Under the pieces are notes generated by a model that saw nothing but the letters and a program-made list of their open reading frames with translations, was not told the DNA's origin and made no database searches. From Lachnospiraceae bacterium (lineage in GTDB: Bacteria; Bacillota; Clostridia; Lachnospirales; Lachnospiraceae), in the NCBI GenBank assembly GCA_024403355.1, contig JAKSRW010000010.1:1-64000 (forward strand): 64,000 nucleotides of DNA. Reading direction: 5' to 3'. The position numbers and the translations under genes were made by a program. The stretch's first letter is position 1. Every line of letters begins with the position of its first letter. Positions 44,046 to 52,516 of this stretch are shown piece after piece.

Positions 44046-46187
44046 TTACTGAAGATATGAAGGAAGATTTTTCATGCAAAGTCCGTATCTGGGACGAAGT
44101 CTTAAGCTTATTACACCATGCTCGGGTCTGTATACCGAAGCGCTGTAATTCACACCGTCATCGGATGTTTCAACCAGACGAACAAGTGCCTCATTTTCTC
44201 CGCAGCCTATCTCCCAAACCGGGATATCTACATTTTCCCAGCTGTCATTATTATTTATAACGATAATAAATCTGTCATTATCATCAAAACGGCCGTAGCT
44301 TATTACACCATGACTGCCTGCCAGAAACTTCAGTGAACCGTTCTTAAGCGCAGGATAGTTTTTGTGGATTGTGATAAGCTCTCTGTGAAAATCTATAAGA
44401 TCCTTGTCCTCTATTCCCCAGGGATAGGTTCTTCTGTTATCGGGATCGGTCCAGCCGCAAAGTCCGGCCTCATCACCGTAGTAAACTGTCGGAGCACCCG
44501 GCCAGGTCATCTGGATAAGTACACCCTCTCGCATTACCGAAGGTCTGATTCCCTCTGATGCAGCCTCTGCACCCGCAGTCGCAAGCCTGCCCACACGTCC
44601 GTTGGTTCTGGTCATAAAACGTGAATGATCATGGTTTGACAGCTCATTCATCGCTGTCTGAAGCGACTGACAGTTCATTCTCGACATATGATAAAGCATT
44701 GCGCCGAAGAAGGCATCCTGATTATTCAAAAGATCCCCGCGGTAATGGTCGCTGTGCTTCTCAAGACCTGTCAGGAACCATGTTACCGGCTCCATAAAGG
44801 CCTCATAGTTCATAATGGAATCCCACTCATCACCCTGCAGCCAGTTTTCCGAAGCACTGTAATTTTCAGCAAGGATAAGCGCATCCGGATTGGCATCCTT
44901 AACCTCACGTCTGAAACGCTTCCAGAACTTGTGATTGTATTCGGGTGAGAAACCGAGATCTGCCGCCACATCAAGACGCCAGCCGTCTACCGAATAAGGC
45001 GGTGAAACCCATTTTCTGCCAACATTGATTATATAATCCTCAAGCCCCTTTGAGCCCTCATAATTAAGCTTGGGAAGGGTATCATGTCCCCACCAGCCGT
45101 CATAATCACCGTTATTGGGCCATTTGTCCGAATTAAATTTAAAAAATGAATTGTAAGGACTTTCCTTAGAGCAGTAAGCTCCGGGCGGATAACCGTGCTC
45201 CTCACTGTATATTCCCTGTCTGTCCAGCCATTTATTAAAGGAACCGCAGTGATTGAACACACCGTCAAGGATAACCTTCATGCCTCTGCGGTGAACCTCC
45301 GAAACAAGAGTCGCAAAGAAATTATTGCTGGCCTCAAGATTTCTCATATCCGTTACACGCTTTATGTAACGCTCGGAATGTCTGTTGTCCTGATCTCCAT
45401 CCTCAAGAACATTACCGTCATCATAAGGAATAACCGTTAAATGGGGATCAACATAGTCATAATCCTGTATATCATATTTGTGGTTTGAAGGCGATACAAA
45501 TATGGGGTTAAAGTAAATAACCTCCACTCCCAGCTGCTGAAGATAATCCAGCTTATTCATAACACCTGTCAGATCTCCGCCGTAAAAACGTCTGATATCG
45601 TCCGCCTCAGGATTCGCAAACCAGTTTTTAACCTTGCTGACATGCTTGCCGATATAGCTGTACTCATTATCCATTACTTCGTTTCGGCCGCTGCCGTTGG
45701 CGAAGCGGTCAACGAAAATCTGGTACATTACAGCGCCCTTCGCCCATTCCGGAGTCTTAAAACCGGGCATAATCTTAAAATTATAATCTGCATTAAGCTC
45801 CTCGGTAATACCTACCTGGTTATAATAATAAGGGCTGTCTCCCGACCATATCAGGAAATAGTATTCAATTATTTTATCTTCAACCTTAAATGATGTCGCG
45901 TAATAATCAAACATTGCATCCGATTTTTCAAGTGACATCTGCAGTCGAAAATCTTTTGTTACCAAAACACATGCGAAACAGTTTCCGCGTGCGGTTCTGA
46001 GTCTGATTGTTACCTTATCTCCGCATTCAGGCTCTGCCGGGATTCTGTATCTTGCGGTTCCATCAGAAAAAACAGCTCGTCTGATGAATTCTCTTGTCAT
46101 ATATGCGGTACTCGAACCTGCCATCGATTCAAGCGGTGCATATTCACTGTCTCGCTGCGCACTTGCATTTATCTGTCTGTATTCCAA
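44046..46187 (-). CDS. GH13 alpha-amylase-family enzyme (neopullulanase/maltogenic type), intracellular
   Basis: 713 residues. An N-terminal beta-sandwich resembling CBM34 (about 30-140) precedes the GH13 barrel. VMYQIFVDRFANG, DGVFNHCG, GWRLDVAAD with nucleophile D406, ILAENYS with acid/base E441 and LSNHD with transition-state D520 are all intact. A C-terminal beta domain follows. The N-terminal domain and the absence of a signal peptide suggest cytoplasmic cyclodextrinase or neopullulanase activity on malto-oligosaccharides. The start is TTG at 46187 with AGAGG 8 nt upstream. Confidence 0.92.
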   Translation of the reverse strand: MEYRQINASAQRDSEYAPLESMAGSSTAYMTREFIRRAVFSDGTARYRIPAEPECGDKVTIRLRTARGNCFACVLVTKDFRLQMSLEKSDAMFDYYATSFKVEDKIIEYYFLIWSGDSPYYYNQVGITEELNADYNFKIMPGFKTPEWAKGAVMYQIFVDRFANGSGRNEVMDNEYSYIGKHVSKVKNWFANPEADDIRRFYGGDLTGVMNKLDYLQQLGVEVIYFNPIFVSPSNHKYDIQDYDYVDPHLTVIPYDDGNVLEDGDQDNRHSERYIKRVTDMRNLEASNNFFATLVSEVHRRGMKVILDGVFNHCGSFNKWLDRQGIYSEEHGYPPGAYCSKESPYNSFFKFNSDKWPNNGDYDGWWGHDTLPKLNYEGSKGLEDYIINVGRKWVSPPYSVDGWRLDVAADLGFSPEYNHKFWKRFRREVKDANPDALILAENYSASENWLQGDEWDSIMNYEAFMEPVTWFLTGLEKHSDHYRGDLLNNQDAFFGAMLYHMSRMNCQSLQTAMNELSNHDHSRFMTRTNGRVGRLATAGAEAASEGIRPSVMREGVLIQMTWPGAPTVYYGDEAGLCGWTDPDNRRTYPWGIEDKDLIDFHRELITIHKNYPALKNGSLKFLAGSHGVISYGRFDDNDRFIIVINNNDSWENVDIPVWEIGCGENEALVRLVETSDDGVNYSASVYRPEHGVISLRLRPRYGLCMKNLPSYLQ

Positions 46188-46344
46188 GATTACTGCCTCT
46201 TTCCAATATGTTTTTTATCCATTTGCGGTTTTTGGCTTTCATTAAGGTCTTATGACCCTATTATCCTTCAAATTATATCACAAATCCTTATCTGTTACAA
46301 CTAAAAAATCCCCGGCACACATTTACCTCCTTGGGACCCGTAAA

Positions 46345-46458
46345 AAGTAAAAAAGGACAGCTTTAGGCTATCCTTTTTCGGAGAAGGTATTTTTGCTAAG
46401 AGTATAAAACTCTTTATTATGGGGTGTAGCAAAAACTATAAATGTATTGGGGTTTACA
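46345..46458 (-). ncRNA. Candidate small structured RNA or mobile-element remnant
   Basis: In the 419-nt gap 46188-46606. On the minus strand, a TATAAT (46470-46465) would start a transcript near 46458. This transcript folds into a 9-bp stem TTTTTGCTA (46435-46427) with TAGCAAAAA (46398-46390), an inner AAGAG/CTCTT hairpin (46414-46398), and then a hairpin AAAAGGATAGC/GCTGTCCTTTT (46377-46351) running into a T-run, a good intrinsic terminator. No -35 box stands out. An insertion-sequence or MITE remnant is an equally good reading. 46188-46344 and 46471-46544 hold nothing recognisable. Confidence 0.35.
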
Positions 46459-46544
46459 AGACATATTATAGCATGATTTCTCAATAAGTGTGCACAAAGT
46501 TAAATTCTTTTTTATATTCTTTTTAATCATTTTGTACAAAAGAA

Positions 46545-46568
46545 CCGGACGCCATTTCTGACGTCCGG
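46545..46568 (-). terminator. ftsH terminator
   Basis: On the minus strand, CCGGACG and CGTCCGG form a stem around a 10-nt loop, followed by TTCTTTTG. It lies about 40 nt after the ftsH stop codon and ends the hup-side operon. Confidence 0.75.
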
Positions 46569-46606
46569 GGAAAAAGTGAACAAATTATACATTTTCGTGG
46601 TGAAAA

Positions 46607-48433
46607 TCAGGCATTTTCAATGTTTTCAGTGAATAATCCTTCGAATTCCTCTCTTGTGATTCTTTCCTTCTCTATAAGAAGTTCAGCACATTTATGAAGA
46701 ACATTTATATTATCGCTGATAATTTTCTTTGCATCGGCATAGCACTTGTCAATGATTGCATGTACCTCTTCGTCAATCTTGCCTGCCACATTTTCGCTGT
46801 AGCTTCTTGTATGTGCAAGGTCACGTCCGATAAATACCTCATCATCGTCGTTGTCATAATTGACCATTCCGATGCTCTGTGAGAAGCCGTATTTTGTAAC
46901 CATGTTTCTGGCAAGCTTTGTAGCCACCTTAATATCCTGTGAGGCACCTGTGGTAATATCATCAAAAATGATTTCTTCTGCGATACGTCCGCCAAGGTCT
47001 ACCATGATGTCCTGAAGCATTTTGCCACGGGTATTAAACATTTCATCCTTCTCGGGAAGGGGCATTGTATAGCCGGCAGCGCCGGGACCTGTAGGAATAA
47101 TCGAAACTGTATAAACAGGACCCACATCGGGAAGCAGATGGAAAAGAATTGCATGTCCTGCCTCATGATAAGCGGTAATCTTCTTTTCCTTATCGCTGAC
47201 TACGCGGCTCTTACGCTCTGTTCCGATACCAACCTTGATGAAGGACTTTTTGATATCCTCATCATTAATAAACTTTCTGTTAGCCTTTGCGGCAGAAATT
47301 GCAGCCTCATTCATGAGGTTCTCAAGGTCTGCACCTGTAAAGCCGGCGGTTGTCTGGGCAATCTGACCCAGATCGATATCGTCTCCCAAAGGCTTATTTT
47401 TAACGTGAACCTTAAGAATATCCTCTCTGCCCTGAACATCGGGTCTTCCGACTACGATTTTACGGTCAAAACGACCGGGACGCATAATGGCAGGGTCAAG
47501 AATGTCTACACGGTTAGTGGCCGCAAGCACGATAATTCCCTCGTTTACGCCAAAGCCGTCCATCTCAACAAGCATCTGGTTAAGGGTCTGCTCACGCTCG
47601 TCATGGCCGCCGCCCATACCCGTACCACGTCTTCTTGCGACAGCATCAATCTCATCGATAAAAATGATACAGGGTGAATTCTTCTTCGCATCGGCAAAAA
47701 GGTCACGCACACGTGAAGCACCGACACCTACGAACATCTCTACGAAATCCGAACCTGAAATAGAGAAGAAGGGAACACCTGCCTCACCTGCCACAGCCTT
47801 CGCAAGCAGTGTTTTACCGGTTCCCGGAGGTCCCTCCAAAAGAATACCCTTCGGAATTCTGGCACCGAGTGTGATATACTTCCTCGGATCCTTAAGAAAG
47901 TCAACGATTTCCTCCAGGTCTTCCTTTTCTTCCTTAAGTCCGGCAACATCCTTAAATCCGGTCTGATTTTCCGAGCCCTTGGTCATTCTGGCTCTTGATT
48001 TACCGAAGTTCATGACCTTCGAATTCGAGTTGTTGCTTACCGGTCCCATCAGCATAAAAATCATAAAAAGCATCAGCACAATTATGATAATGTTGGGAAG
48101 TATTGTGGTAAGGAACCAGCTCGGCTTATCGATAGTTTCCATCGAATACGGTATATTCACATCTCTCAGCATCTTCTCTATCTCCGCTACATCCGAGCAG
48201 TAGAAATATGCCGACTGTCCGCCCTTAAGGTTGATATCCACCGTACCTGTAGGGATTTCTTCATTAGGAGTAATGATTACCGTATTGATATTATTTTCCG
48301 CAACGGCCTTGGCAAACTGCTGGTAGCTGTAGACAATACTGCCCTGATGACGGGATGTATTTACTATGAAATACAGAAGCAGTACCATGACAATCAGGAA
48401 AAAATATACGCCTAATCCTCGTGATTTTTTCAT
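46607..48433 (-). CDS. ftsH: ATP-dependent zinc metalloprotease FtsH
   Basis: 608 residues. Membrane-bound AAA+ protease for quality control. Two transmembrane helices (about 8-26 and 106-131) flank a short extracytoplasmic domain. AAA domain: Walker A GPPGTGKT (201-208), Walker B IIFIDEID (256-263), SRH region around [20 protein letters not shown]. Peptidase zinc motif HEAGH (423-427) and a further Asp ligand later. The ribosome binding site is inside the gap of 7 nt after tilS. Usual neighbour of tilS. Confidence 0.97.
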   Translation of the reverse strand: MKKSRGLGVYFFLIVMVLLLYFIVNTSRHQGSIVYSYQQFAKAVAENNINTVIITPNEEIPTGTVDINLKGGQSAYFYCSDVAEIEKMLRDVNIPYSMETIDKPSWFLTTILPNIIIIVLMLFMIFMLMGPVSNNSNSKVMNFGKSRARMTKGSENQTGFKDVAGLKEEKEDLEEIVDFLKDPRKYITLGARIPKGILLEGPPGTGKTLLAKAVAGEAGVPFFSISGSDFVEMFVGVGASRVRDLFADAKKNSPCIIFIDEIDAVARRRGTGMGGGHDEREQTLNQMLVEMDGFGVNEGIIVLAATNRVDILDPAIMRPGRFDRKIVVGRPDVQGREDILKVHVKNKPLGDDIDLGQIAQTTAGFTGADLENLMNEAAISAAKANRKFINDEDIKKSFIKVGIGTERKSRVVSDKEKKITAYHEAGHAILFHLLPDVGPVYTVSIIPTGPGAAGYTMPLPEKDEMFNTRGKMLQDIMVDLGGRIAEEIIFDDITTGASQDIKVATKLARNMVTKYGFSQSIGMVNYDNDDDEVFIGRDLAHTRSYSENVAGKIDEEVHAIIDKCYADAKKIISDNINVLHKCAELLIEKERITREEFEGLFTENIENA

Positions 48434-48440
48434 CCTTTAT

Positions 48441-49880
48441 CTAACCTTTCTTAGATATTTCTGCAATAAGAACAGTTTTTGTTTCCTCCGTTACATAACA
48501 GCTGTCATCTCTTCTGTAGCCTGGTATCCACAAAATATGACTGCCGTCTGCAAGCAGCAAAAGGCTGTCCCTTAGCTCTGCCGGAATCTTTGCATCTATC
48601 ATGTAACGGTTCAGCGCCTTTCGCAATGCCCCTTTACCGATCAGGATGTAATCTCCGGCCTGTCTGCATCTGACCTGCAGACCATTCTGTATTTTATCAT
48701 AATCGAACCACTGTATGCAATCATTTTTCGGAAATTCAGCCGAAAGCCCACTTTTAGGTCTGACTGTATAAGTGATTTCAATATTATTTTCAATGCATTT
48801 GCTTAAATTTTCCGTCTTTTTTCGCAAAATTACCGCATCATAGCTCTTCTCCGCCTCAATTCCGTAGGGTAAATCAAGCTTACGGCCTACCTGATTTCGA
48901 GTCAGGGCCACAATCTGCCCGATATGAACATTTTCAACATCCTTCAGACTTTTGCTCAGCCGCCCGAAGCATTCCCTGATAAGAGCCTTTTGAACTACGG
49001 GATGCAGGGAATTGATATGAGAATCCTCTATACGGCATGACACCGCTTCAAATTCCTTTTCTGTCGCCCCTGTATCTCCTGCTGCCGCTTTATCACCTGC
49101 CGCACCGGTGTCATCCGCGTAAGAAAACTGACATTTTTTTACTTCTTCCTCTACCATACAGTGAAGAAATTCCTCCAGCTCTGCTGCCTGCGCGCTGAGC
49201 CCCGCAATGTGCTCAACGGCCGCTGAATTTAATTCCTCCCTAACTGTAGGCATGATGCAGTTTCTGATAACATTTCTGCTGTAATCATTTTCCAGATTTG
49301 TCTCATCCGTACACCAACTGATATTTCTCTTATTAAGAAATTCCTCTATTTCAGCCCTTGACAGACACAAAATCGGTCTGATTATCCAGCTGCTGCCCAT
49401 ACTGCGCGAAGGCCTTATGCCTCTTATTCCGGACAGCCCGCTTCCGCGGAATATATTAAAAAGAACCGTTTCGGCATTATCATCACTGTTGTGCGCAATC
49501 GCTATTTTATTAAAATTTCCTTCCTCTGCCAGTCTGCCGAAGGTCTCGTAGCGGAAATTTCGCCCCGCCTCCTCACAGCCTGTGTGAGTCTGTGCGGCAA
49601 TACGGGGAATATCCCCGGTCACGCACTCATAGTCAACCCCAAGCTCCCTGCAAAGCTCAGCCGTGAACCTCTCATCCCTTAATGCGGTCTCCCTGCGTAT
49701 TCCGTGGTTAATATGCACAACCTTCAGCGAAAGCCCATATTCATTTCTCAGCTCACAAAGCACTGCCAGCAGACATACCGAATCCGCGCCGCCCGATACT
49801 CCTGCCAGAATGCGGTCGCCGACGCTGATTAAATTATTAGTTTTTATATAATCCGAAAGCTTTTTTATCGTTTTATCCAT
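48441..49880 (-). CDS. tilS: tRNA(Ile)-lysidine synthetase
   Basis: 479 residues. Converts C34 of tRNA-Ile2 to lysidine, an essential step for AUA decoding. PP-loop ATPase motif SGGADS (29-34, in LAGVSGGADSVCLL), HINHGIRRE, and further N-terminal motifs GRNFRYETFGRLAEE and AHNSDDNAETVLFNIFRG (with H and DD), then C-terminal lobe with LFLA-type KGALRKALNRYMIDAKIP. An Ala/Gly/Thr-rich insert lies at about residues 254-275 (DDTGAAGDKAAAGDTGATEK). It is followed by ftsH after 7 nt. Confidence 0.95.
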   Translation of the reverse strand: MDKTIKKLSDYIKTNNLISVGDRILAGVSGGADSVCLLAVLCELRNEYGLSLKVVHINHGIRRETALRDERFTAELCRELGVDYECVTGDIPRIAAQTHTGCEEAGRNFRYETFGRLAEEGNFNKIAIAHNSDDNAETVLFNIFRGSGLSGIRGIRPSRSMGSSWIIRPILCLSRAEIEEFLNKRNISWCTDETNLENDYSRNVIRNCIMPTVREELNSAAVEHIAGLSAQAAELEEFLHCMVEEEVKKCQFSYADDTGAAGDKAAAGDTGATEKEFEAVSCRIEDSHINSLHPVVQKALIRECFGRLSKSLKDVENVHIGQIVALTRNQVGRKLDLPYGIEAEKSYDAVILRKKTENLSKCIENNIEITYTVRPKSGLSAEFPKNDCIQWFDYDKIQNGLQVRCRQAGDYILIGKGALRKALNRYMIDAKIPAELRDSLLLLADGSHILWIPGYRRDDSCYVTEETKTVLIAEISKKG

Positions 49881-49956
49881 AATAGTCAGTAGTTTATCCT
49901 AATCATAGCTTACAGGCAGACAGCAAGGCTTCTGCCTGCATTTATCAAAAAGAAAA

Positions 49957-49978
49957 GAGACACCGCAAACGGCATCTC
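49957..49978 (-). terminator. Terminator after divIC
   Basis: On the minus strand, GAGATGCCG pairs with CGGTGTCTC over TTTG, followed by the T-rich tail TTTTCTTTTT (49956-49943). A second small palindrome, GGAGACTGCAGCCTCC (49997-50012), precedes it. tilS-ftsH may therefore have a separate promoter. Confidence 0.7.
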
Positions 49979-50019
49979 CATTGCTTATAGATTGCAGGAG
50001 ACTGCAGCCTCCCGGTATT

Positions 50020-50340
50020 TTACTTTTTTTCGTCCGCAGCTTCATCGCTTCCGGGAATAAAAATCGTATCCTCGGGGTCTCTCAGACCAAATATTTCCTT
50101 TGCCTGGTCCTTTACGTAATCATCGGTTTCACGATAGGCTATTTCATTCTCTAGATTTGTATGCTCCTGTCTGGCGGCGGCCTTCTGCTCCTCCAGAATA
50201 ACCAGGGCCTCGTCAAGAGACTTCTCCGTGTTTCTTAAATCCATCGTTATTTTAAAAAGCCAGCCGCATATAAGCAGAGCAATCACAACTGTAATTACGA
50301 CACTGGCTCTGCCCTCTTTGGTTTTCTTAGCCTTGCTCAC
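50020..50340 (-). CDS. divIC: Septum formation initiator, DivIC/FtsL-like
   Basis: 106 residues. One N-terminal transmembrane helix (about 13-31, ASVVITVVIALLICGWLFK) then a coiled coil (about 33-70, LRNTEKSLDEALVILEEQ) and the end motif ETDDYVKDQAKEIFGLRDPED, as in FtsB/DivIC family proteins of the divisome. It lies between rqcP and tilS, the DivIC position of other Firmicutes. The start is GTG at 50340 with AAAGG 14 nt upstream. Confidence 0.9.
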   Translation of the reverse strand: MSKAKKTKEGRASVVITVVIALLICGWLFKITMDLRNTEKSLDEALVILEEQKAAARQEHTNLENEIAYRETDDYVKDQAKEIFGLRDPEDTIFIPGSDEAADEKK

Positions 50341-50365
50341 ACTTAATCACCATGCCTTTCAAAAT

Positions 50366-51658
50366 TTAAACATTTAATACAAACAAATCAATAAATACCA
50401 TTGAATCCTCATCCTCAGACGCAGGCCTCTGAATATCTAATGCAAACTGGAATTTTTCAGCCTTTTTAACACCAAAGTATTCAAAGTTCGAGAGGTCTGT
50501 ATATATTCTTTCAATTGCTCTGTAACCGGGTCTCACTGTACGTGACCAGTCCATATCAAAAAGGATTCCGTTCAAAGCTGTATTTGACCAGGAAAAGGTC
50601 AGGCTGTCATCCGAAAAATTCTCCATAAAAAGGTCCATATAGAAGCCCTTTTCATCCGTTCCCTTTTCAAGAACAATAAAGGAACAGTCATCATTTCCCA
50701 TGCAGACATTTTCCCCGTTTCTGAAAACAAGCTCTCTTGCCGAAAGTTCTTCTTCCGAAAGACCTGTAGGATAAATACAAAGCTCCTTACAGTCCGTCAG
50801 CTCCGATTCATCAGCCGTTTCCGAAGTGTCTGTCTCTGTCAAAGCAGGCATAAGCTTAACCTGCATTTCCAGCTTTTCCGCCGCATCTGTGCCCATTCCG
50901 GTAAAATCCACATTTTCAAGAAGAAAGCTTCCAAAATCAAAGGAAGCTGCTGCCCTGTCGATTTTTATATTCTGATAAAACTCATAGTTGTTTACTGCTA
51001 TTTCGTCTATCTGAACCATAATCCAGGAATCAGTCCTGTTCGATAAAAAATATCCGATTTCAATTTCATTTTTGCCGGGGCGTGCCTCTATATTATTAAT
51101 AATAAAAGATATTTCATCATTGTCAATAACGACTGTACCGTCAACCTCCGGCTCCTGAGAACTTTCAAAGCTGTCTCCATCGTTTTCGGAAGCATCCATT
51201 CCGCTTCCTGTGCTCTCAGTTCCTGCGGCTTCCGTTCCTGCACTCTCCGTTCCGTTTTCTGCGGCTTCCGCACCGCTTCCTGCACTCTCCGTTCCGCTTC
51301 CTGTGGCTTCCGCATCCGTTCCGACAGTCGCACTACCCTGATTTTCTGCTCCGGTTTCCGCATTTTCGCTTCCCACTGCAGAACCTGCACTTCCCGCAGC
51401 ATCGTTTCCTACCGTCATATCCACCGCAGTCGAAGAAAAGTCATACTTACCGTTTATAAGCTTCTCTATGTCACTTCTGTCATCTGCCGTATTATCAGGC
51501 TCCGGGCTAACAGCCGGCTCCTCATGCTTTTCCTCCGAATGAGGTGTCGCGGTCTGCAAGAGCGACGAATGCTTTTGTTCATCCTCCTTTTTACCGCACG
51601 AAGCAAGCCCCAGACACAAGAGCATAATCAAAACTGCCAGTGACCATCTGTTTCTCAT
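50366..51658 (-). CDS. Lipoprotein of unknown function with low-complexity linker
   Basis: 430 residues. Lipoprotein signal with lipobox LASC, cysteine C21. A Ser/Gly/Ala/Thr/Glu-rich low-complexity linker (about 78-155) follows, made of near-repeats such as TESAGSG/TESAGTE. The C-terminal part (about 175-430) looks like a beta-rich globular domain (DISFIINNIEARPGKNEIEI-type strands, FYMDLFMENFSDDSLTFSW) that I do not recognise. In Bacillus-type genomes, this place between rqcP and divIC holds yabP/yabQ. The gene starts with a 4-nt overlap with rqcP, so translation is coupled. Confidence 0.82.
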   Translation of the reverse strand: MRNRWSLAVLIMLLCLGLASCGKKEDEQKHSSLLQTATPHSEEKHEEPAVSPEPDNTADDRSDIEKLINGKYDFSSTAVDMTVGNDAAGSAGSAVGSENAETGAENQGSATVGTDAEATGSGTESAGSGAEAAENGTESAGTEAAGTESTGSGMDASENDGDSFESSQEPEVDGTVVIDNDEISFIINNIEARPGKNEIEIGYFLSNRTDSWIMVQIDEIAVNNYEFYQNIKIDRAAASFDFGSFLLENVDFTGMGTDAAEKLEMQVKLMPALTETDTSETADESELTDCKELCIYPTGLSEEELSARELVFRNGENVCMGNDDCSFIVLEKGTDEKGFYMDLFMENFSDDSLTFSWSNTALNGILFDMDWSRTVRPGYRAIERIYTDLSNFEYFGVKKAEKFQFALDIQRPASEDEDSMVFIDLFVLNV

Positions 51659-51894
51659 ATATATTTAAAAAGCTCCTTTGCTTCTTCTTTCCTGCTTGTA
51701 TCCGCAATGGCCAGAACCTCGACCTTCACGCTTTTTGTTCCGAATCCGATTTCAATAATGTCGCCAACCTTCACGTCAGCCGAAGGCTTTGCAGCCTTTC
51801 CGTTGAGCATTACTCTTCCCGCATCTGCAGCCTCATTCGCCACAGTTCTTCTTTTAATAAGTCTTGAAACCTTAAGATACTTATCAAGTCTCAT
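51655..51894 (-). CDS. rqcP: S4-domain RNA-binding protein RqcP (YabO)
   Basis: 79 residues, essentially one S4 domain: MRLDKYLKVSRLIKRRTVANEAA, split at L-I, then GRVMLNGKAAKPSADVKVGDII. RqcP stabilises P-site tRNA in ribosome quality control with RqcH in Bacillus. It lies next to hup and divIC, as in other Firmicutes. The start has AAAGG 9 nt upstream. Confidence 0.92.
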   Translation of the reverse strand: MRLDKYLKVSRLIKRRTVANEAADAGRVMLNGKAAKPSADVKVGDIIEIGFGTKSVKVEVLAIADTSRKEEAKELFKYI

Positions 51895-51956
51895 AAAACA
51901 TTGCCTTTCTTTATTACGGTGCCCTGCACGGGCATTTACTGTTTAGGTTTAAAAAA

Positions 51957-51979
51957 CCCCGTAGCTATTCACTACGGGG
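51957..51979 (-). terminator. hup terminator
   Basis: On the minus strand, CCCCGTAG and CTACGGGG form an 8-bp stem around TGAATAG, followed by TTTTTT (51956-51951). It lies about 25 nt after the hup stop. It would reduce read-through into rqcP. Confidence 0.88.
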
Positions 51980-52004
51980 CCGCAAATTTTAATTACTTTT
52001 AGAA

Positions 52005-52280
52005 TTAAGCATTAACAGCATCCTTAAGTGCCTTGCCAGCCTTGAACTTAGGTGCCTTTGAAGCTGCGATCTCGATAGCAGCACCGGTGCTGGGGTTCTT
52101 ACCTGTTCTTGCTTCTCTCTTAGCAACCTCGAATGTACCGAAGCCAACTAACTGAACCTTCTCACCTGCGATAAGCTCTTCTGTAATAACATCAATAACA
52201 GCCTTTAATGCGCTCTCTGAATCCTTCTTTGATAATCCTGCCTTCTCTGCAATTGCAGCAACTAACTCTGTCTTATTCAT
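52005..52280 (-). CDS. hup: HU-family DNA-binding protein
   Basis: 91 residues starting [20 protein letters not shown]. The DNA-binding arm [20 protein letters not shown] carries the conserved GKNP motif, and [20 protein letters not shown] follows. The start at 52280 has AGGAGG 8-9 nt upstream; the frame is open 18 codons further but this is not needed. It has its own consensus promoter and terminator, as expected for an abundant nucleoid protein. Confidence 0.96.
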   Translation of the reverse strand: MNKTELVAAIAEKAGLSKKDSESALKAVIDVITEELIAGEKVQLVGFGTFEVAKREARTGKNPSTGAAIEIAASKAPKFKAGKALKDAVNA

Positions 52281-52347
52281 TAATAAAACCCTCCTAAAAT
52301 TTTTACATAACTGTACACTAGATATACTGCACAATGTTCACAATACA

Positions 52348-52376
52348 TTTATAAAGGTATACCGCTGTTTTGTCAA
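52348..52376 (-). promoter_or_regulatory. hup promoter
   Basis: On the minus strand, TTGACA (52376-52371), 17 nt, TATAAA (52353-52348). It is divergent from the foldase promoter. Confidence 0.8.
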
Positions 52377-52417
52377 GTATTTTTACTGTTTTTAAGCAAA
52401 AACAGGCAAAAAACCGC

Positions 52418-52446
52418 TTCACATTTTTTTCACAAAATGTTATTAT
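52418..52446 (+). promoter_or_regulatory. Promoter of the trigger-factor-like gene
   Basis: TTCACA (52418-52423), 17 nt, TATTAT (52441-52446), about 45 nt before the AAAGG site that precedes the ATG at 52517. Confidence 0.6.
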
Positions 52447-52516
52447 AGTCAAACAGTGACTTTTTTGCTGATTAAAAAAGATCGTAAAAAGATATTAGAA
52501 AGGTACAGGTATACCC

